A stretch of DNA of 41,334 nt from Parabacteroides sp. (GTDB lineage Bacteria > Bacteroidota > Bacteroidia > Bacteroidales > Tannerellaceae), in NCBI GenBank assembly GCA_020026285.1, contig JAHHQS010000015.1, positions 1 through 41,334 on the forward strand. The letters run 5' to 3'. The translations under genes were made by a program, and so were the position numbers. Below are positions 37,308 to 41,334 of the stretch, in pieces. The notes under the pieces were generated by a model. That model was not told where the DNA came from and ran no database searches. It saw only the letters and a list, made by a program, of their open reading frames with translations. The stretch's first letter is position 1, and the number at the start of each line of letters is the position of its first letter.

Positions 37308-37770
37308 ACTCGTGTTCCGTTTTCATTACAAACGGAATACCTGTGCAGGCAAAGCCACAAGCTCTCTTGAAAGCCTTGCAAGGTGCTATATAAATCTGAA
37401 AATATGTCAGGCAAATAACACAGAATCACAGTCATCTGAAAAAGATATTCTTTAATATATCATCTATCTATGGTTCTTTCATCTTTTCCTTGAATGGGGC
37501 ATAATTAAAAAGATCTTTATTATAGGTCTTATTTAATTTATAGTGAATGCTATCGTGATTTGATAGTATCTTTAAATAGAACGTGATGATTAAATAAAAT
37601 ATTAAAAATCAGAGCCAGATTATTTTTGGTGCAGTTTTGTCTTGTTAATGAAAAGGCTTTTATGTTACATGAATCGACTATGACATGTAGATTCTACAAA
37701 GACAAGAGACATAGACTTATTTCGGCAGATCTATATTAAGACATGTAATCAGTCTTCAGCGAATGTTTGT
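37308..37770. other. Gene-poor A+T-rich stretch
   Basis: No ORF of note, RNA gene or IS end is visible. Short features are a weak hairpin TTCCGTTT/AAACGGAA (37315-37337) that may end the fimbrial operon, and a TATTTTTG box at 37621-37628 with no gene in reach. The base composition shifts here from the fimbrial genes to the A+T-rich accessory end. Confidence 0.5.
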
Positions 37771-37995
37771 CTAGCTTGATTCTATTGTTTCAGACCATTG
37801 CTTTTTAGCAAAGCAGTAATGTGCATACAAAAAATAGCCAACTGCAACATCGAATGTAAGGACAAGTAGGTAACTGCTGATTGAATTCTTTGTATCTCCA
37901 ACCATATATCCACTAATGGGAATAACGGCAAACAGCATGATTATGGCTATTGCATAAAGTACCCTATATCGTATTGTAAGGCTTACTTGAGGCAA
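37771..37995 (-). CDS. Small two-helix membrane ORF, possibly 5'-truncated
   Basis: About 74 residues with two hydrophobic segments (VLYAIAIIMLFAVIPISGYM and YLLVLTFDVAVGYFLY) and a charged C-terminal tail. The only start at 37995 is TTG; the first ATG is inside helix one. The frame stays open upstream to 38040 with no better start. I recognise no family. It meets the GTPase frame head-to-head at about 37980-37995. Confidence 0.35.
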   Translation of the reverse strand: MPQVSLTIRYRVLYAIAIIMLFAVIPISGYMVGDTKNSISSYLLVLTFDVAVGYFLYAHYCFAKKQWSETIESS

Positions 37996-40016
37996 GGAAA
38001 GTTTGCCAGTTAGCAGGATCTGCCTTAAAGGCTGGATGGCTTAATGAAACTGAATATAAAGAGATTATTTCTAAGATTGAGAAGGATGTTCTTACTATTG
38101 GGGTCATAGGCCAAATGAAATGTGGTAAGTCTACGTTTCTGAATTCATTCCTATTTAGTAGACAATTACTTCCTGCTGCAACAACACCAATGACTGCAGC
38201 CTTATCTGTAATTACTTATGGGGATAAAGAGGGAATTCTGGTAGAATTTTATTCTGAGAAGGAATGGAACGAACTAAGATTCTTGTGTTCTCGTGATGAA
38301 AATGAAATAGATGATTTGCAAATGAAATCCTCTATTAAAGCTGCAAAAGAATTATATGCGAAATCATTTAGTATCAGTAATGATATACCTCGTTTACTAG
38401 GTTCTACGAAAGAAGATAGTTTAGAGAGCTTAATTGAATATGTTGGAGCAGATGGTAAATTTGTTTCAATAGTCAAATCGGTTAAAATAACTCTTCCAGA
38501 AGAGTGGCTGAAGGGAGTTGAGATTGTGGATACTCCTGGTTTTAACGATCCAGTAATTTCTCGAGAGGAACGGACCAAAGAATTTCTTAAGCGTGCTGAT
38601 GTCGTTTTAATGATGCTTTACGCCGGAAGGGCATTTGATGCTACTGATCGTGATATACTTTTCGATAAGGTCAGAAAGGTAGGAATTGGTAAAATTATTT
38701 TGGCGGTTAATAAATATGATATACAATTATCGCAAGGTGAATCCCCTGAAGCCATCAAGGGATTTGTTGTGGATGAACTTAGAAAAGCCCTTCGACAGAA
38801 TAGAGACGAGTCTGTTTCCGAATTATTGGAGGATATTGATCCTATTTTGGTTTCTGCCCAAATGGCACTTCTTGCTAAGATGCCTTTATCGGAGATAAAT
38901 CAAAACGCTGATTTAAAGTACCATTTTAATAAGGCTTGTGACGATTTTGGATTTACTACACAGTCTCAACTCCTGGAATTAAGTCAAATTCGTACGTTAG
39001 AAGATAAGGTTAGAGATTTAATATCAAACCAGAAAGAGGACATTCTTATTCGCAAACCTATAAATCAAATTTTTCAATTGGCAAATAATGAACTAGATAG
39101 TATAAAATCAAAATTAGTTCAATTGGATGAAGAGAAGAAAAATTTAGAAATTCCAGATACGGAATTAGACGTTAAAATAGCTAATCTAGAAAAGGCTAAA
39201 CGTCGCATAGAACGCAAAATTGAAAATGCTGAGTATGATCTTTCAGAAGTATACGATGAAACTACTACTAAAATCTTACGTAATCTTCAAAATGTGGCTG
39301 ACAACGCAAAGGATGATTGTCTTCGTCTTATTAATAATTATAAGAAAAAAACACTTATGTGTAAATTAATAGCACGTTTAGAAAAATTTAGTGATCGTGA
39401 ATTTCCACGTTCGTTGGAAGATGCTTCTAAAAAGGTAAAGAAAAGTTTAAAAGATAATATCCTTCAGCTTACTGAGGAAGTAGAAAATATTATTGATAAG
39501 TATTTGGATGATTCAGTAGAAATTGCAGAAGATTTTCGACGGATTCTGATTAAAGGTCTAGATTTTAATATATATAAAGATAATCAGGATACTACTGAAA
39601 CTGAAAGAAAAGAAAAAGAAGGTTCCTTCGTTGACGGTTTAATAGATTTTGCTAGAGAACTTTTTTTGCTTCCGCAATTACCTTTTATAGGTCTAGCTAA
39701 TTTATTAGATTCAAAAAGGGATGAAGCTCGTGAAATAACTAGCGATTTTTTCTCTAAAATTGATTGGAAGAATTTAAAAAAACAGTTTCAAGCAGAAAAA
39801 GAGACGTTCATAAAGGCGCTTAATGGTGAAGCTGCATTGACTTTAATAAATGATTTAGTTACACAGGCTCAAGATACACGTGATAATAAAGAAGAGAAAG
39901 AAAAGAGACATGCTGATGTAGTTGAAAAAATTATAAATCTTGAAAAGCGTAAGAACCAGATAAATGATGAAATTAAGAGATTTAAAACTATTATTTCTGA
40001 CGACAAGGAGATTTGA
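37980..40016 (+). CDS. Dynamin-like GTPase lacking a start codon before its P-loop
   Basis: The frame is open for 678 codons after a TAA at 37977. Numbering from 37980, the P-loop is GQMKCGKS (44-51), the switch-I region has ATTPMT, G3 is DTPG (184-187) and G4 NKYD (244-247). Long coiled coils follow (about 370-450 and 640-670), around a hydrophobic segment (LFLLPQLPFIGLANLL, about 555-572) that could insert in membrane. This is the dynamin-family layout. The first ATG (38115) lies inside the P-loop and would remove its first glycine; the 43 codons before it read as normal protein. There is no ATG, GTG or TTG among them, so the gene is 5'-truncated or uses a rare start. The region is A+T-richer than its neighbours, suggesting transfer. 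Confidence 0.75.
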   Translation, partial: GLLEARKVCQLAGSALKAGWLNETEYKEIISKIEKDVLTIGVIGQMKCGKSTFLNSFLFSRQLLPAATTPMTAALSVITYGDKEGILVEFYSEKEWNELRFLCSRDENEIDDLQMKSSIKAAKELYAKSFSISNDIPRLLGSTKEDSLESLIEYVGADGKFVSIVKSVKITLPEEWLKGVEIVDTPGFNDPVISREERTKEFLKRADVVLMMLYAGRAFDATDRDILFDKVRKVGIGKIILAVNKYDIQLSQGESPEAIKGFVVDELRKALRQNRDESVSELLEDIDPILVSAQMALLAKMPLSEINQNADLKYHFNKACDDFGFTTQSQLLELSQIRTLEDKVRDLISNQKEDILIRKPINQIFQLANNELDSIKSKLVQLDEEKKNLEIPDTELDVKIANLEKAKRRIERKIENAEYDLSEVYDETTTKILRNLQNVADNAKDDCLRLINNYKKKTLMCKLIARLEKFSDREFPRSLEDASKKVKKSLKDNILQLTEEVENIIDKYLDDSVEIAEDFRRILIKGLDFNIYKDNQDTTETERKEKEGSFVDGLIDFARELFLLPQLPFIGLANLLDSKRDEAREITSDFFSKIDWKNLKKQFQAEKETFIKALNGEAALTLINDLVTQAQDTRDNKEEKEKRHADVVEKIINLEKRKNQINDEIKRFKTIISDDKEI

Positions 40017-40044
40017 ATTATAGAAAAGAATAAGAAGTAATACC

Positions 40045-40080
40045 CTGTATACTATAAATAGTATTCTGTATAGTCAACAG
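40045..40080. repeat. Palindrome between the GTPase gene and the IS remnant
   Basis: A perfect 14-base palindrome, TACTATAAATAGTA (40049-40062), is embedded in a looser inverted repeat (CTGTATACTA with TAGTATTCTGTA nearby). It may be the GTPase terminator region or a remnant insertion junction. Confidence 0.35.
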
Positions 40081-41334
40081 GGGTAAGACTTCTCTTGTAA
40101 GGAAAATAAAACTTGAGACACTGTCCAAAATATTGTGTAAATGAGAAAACAGGATTCAGATAAAATTCTTACTATCTGGATTCTGTTTTCAAATATAAGG
40201 ATAAATTGATTCATTATCAAGCCCCAGTTCTGAATCGGTTGTGTCCATTTCTTCTCAATCTCCATTAATGAAAGATAGACCGTCTTTTTAACGGCATCAT
40301 CTGAAGGGAATGAAAGTATGGATTTGGTGTACTTCCTAATTTTCCCGTTAAGATTTTCAATCAGATTGGTGGTGTAGATAATCTTTCTGATCTCCATCGG
40401 GAACTGGAAGAAGACAGTCAGATCATCCCAGTTCTTTCTCCAGAAGAGTATTGCATAAGGATATTTACCTCCTCATTTTTCTTCGAAACGGTCCAATTCG
40501 GCTGCTGCCATTTCCTTATTAGGAGCGTTATAAATGTTCTTCATATCGGCCGTAAATTCCTTTTTATCCTTGTAAACGATATATTTACAGGAGTTTCTGA
40601 TCTGGTGGACGACGTATATCCGAGTAGAAGAATCAGGGAAAACAGAGTGTATGGTCTCTGTAAACCCATTCAGGTTATCAGTACAGGTAATGAATATATT
40701 CTGGACGCCACGAGCCTTCAAATTTGTCAGAACGTCCATCCAGAAGGAAGCACTTTCAGATTCACCAGCCCACATGCCAGGGACTTCCTTTTTACTATTC
40801 TGCTTCAAACCGACACACAGATAGACAGTCTTGTTAACAATCTTTCCGTTGTCACGAACCTTGAAAACAATGCCGCCCATCCAGACAATCAGATAGATAG
40901 GATCAAGCGGACGATTCTGCCATTCTAGGTGTGCCTGGTTAACCTTATTAGTAATAATGGATATAGCTGATGCAGACAGCTCTATTTCATAGATTTCACG
41001 CATTTCCTCCTCTATATCGGAAACGCTCATCCCCTTGGCGTATAGGGAAATAACAAGTCTTTCGATTGAAAGACCACGACTTTCATGTTTGGGTACTGCA
41101 ACAGGCTCAAATTCGTCATTGAGGTCACGAGGTAGGATATGACCGACTGTCCATGTTCTGTCTGTATCTTCTTAGGATACGTTCCATTGCGTGAATTACC
41201 GCTGTTGTTTCCTGCTACGGAGTTCTTCTCATATCCTAAGTGCACATCCATCTCTCCTTCAAGCATCTTTTCCAAGACCTGGGCATGGAGCTGCTTTAGG
41301 AACTGGCTGACGTCAGCTTCAGTTTTGAACTGAC
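40074..41334 (-). pseudogene. IS256-family transposase, decayed and cut by the window end
   Basis: The mutator-type transposase reads from the right edge as FLKQLHAQVLEKMLEGEMDV, typical of IS256 N-termini. Near 41150 the frame shifts: GQSV continues in one frame while ILPRDLNDEFEPVAVPKHES resumes in another. An in-frame TGA at 40473-40475 replaces the Trp of EERWGGKYPYA. The first catalytic Asp of WMDGI is Gly here (IVWMGGIVFK). The second Asp (CTDNLNG) and the Glu (NLIENLNGKI) remain. Its 3' end runs past the usual stop to 40074. Confidence 0.9.
40115..41334 (-). mobile_element. Partial IS256-family insertion sequence
   Basis: The left end is at about 40115, where GAGACACTGTCCAAAA begins, a typical end for Bacteroidales IS256 elements and close to the transposase 3' end. 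The other end lies outside the window. It is not able to move by itself because its transposase is broken. Confidence 0.7.

Noticed and set aside
37554..37572. Inverted repeat GCTATC/GATAGT that might flank an invertible promoter
   Set aside because: Arms are only six bases with a mismatch, and no partner copy or recombinase gene is present.

Overview
The window looks like a chromosome segment from a gut-type member of the Bacteroidales (Bacteroides, Phocaeicola or Parabacteroides-like; I cannot fix the genus from the sequence alone). The reasons are many TAnnTTTG-type -7 boxes, A/T-rich start regions without strong Shine-Dalgarno sequences, many lipoprotein signals of the S/A-C type, an Mfa1/FimB-type fimbrial locus, a TPP-riboswitch thi operon and moderate G+C. 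No rRNA, tRNA or CRISPR was found.

Layout. 1-1302: a promoter region with 21-bp tandem repeats and two identical palindromes, then a membrane protein and a winged-helix regulator. 1402-5672: two exported enzymes on the minus strand, a GH63/MGH1-like glycosidase and an M3 peptidase lipoprotein (Dcp). 5998-10797: the thiamine operon thiS-thiG-thiC-thiH-thiF behind a TPP riboswitch (minus strand), without thiE. 10909-17224: dinB, an exported metallophosphoesterase, then mutS2 and a PDZ protein on the minus strand. 17541-21712: a glutamine synthetase, a small MITE-like element, and the divergent kbl/tdh pair for threonine breakdown to glycine and acetyl-CoA.

21858-24710 is the most interesting block: three tightly packed genes for a membrane steroid 5-alpha-reductase homologue, an Old Yellow Enzyme-type flavin reductase, and a short-chain dehydrogenase. 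Together they match the known Bacteroidales gene set that reduces 3-oxo-delta4 bile acids or steroids to 5-alpha (allo) or 5-beta products and then reduces the 3-oxo group. Serine dehydratase (sdaA) and an aminotransferase follow on the same strand.

27459-30293 is a PhoR/OmpR-type two-component system whose two genes are separated by 357 bases carrying the same 21-bp repeat family as the window start. 30601-37307 is a fimbrial locus: a DUF3575-type protein, an Mfa1-type stalk subunit, and three lipoproteins of anchor/accessory type. 37308-41334 is an A+T-rich accessory end: a gene-poor stretch, a small membrane ORF, a dynamin-like GTPase that lacks a start codon ahead of its P-loop, and a decayed IS256-family transposase running off the window.
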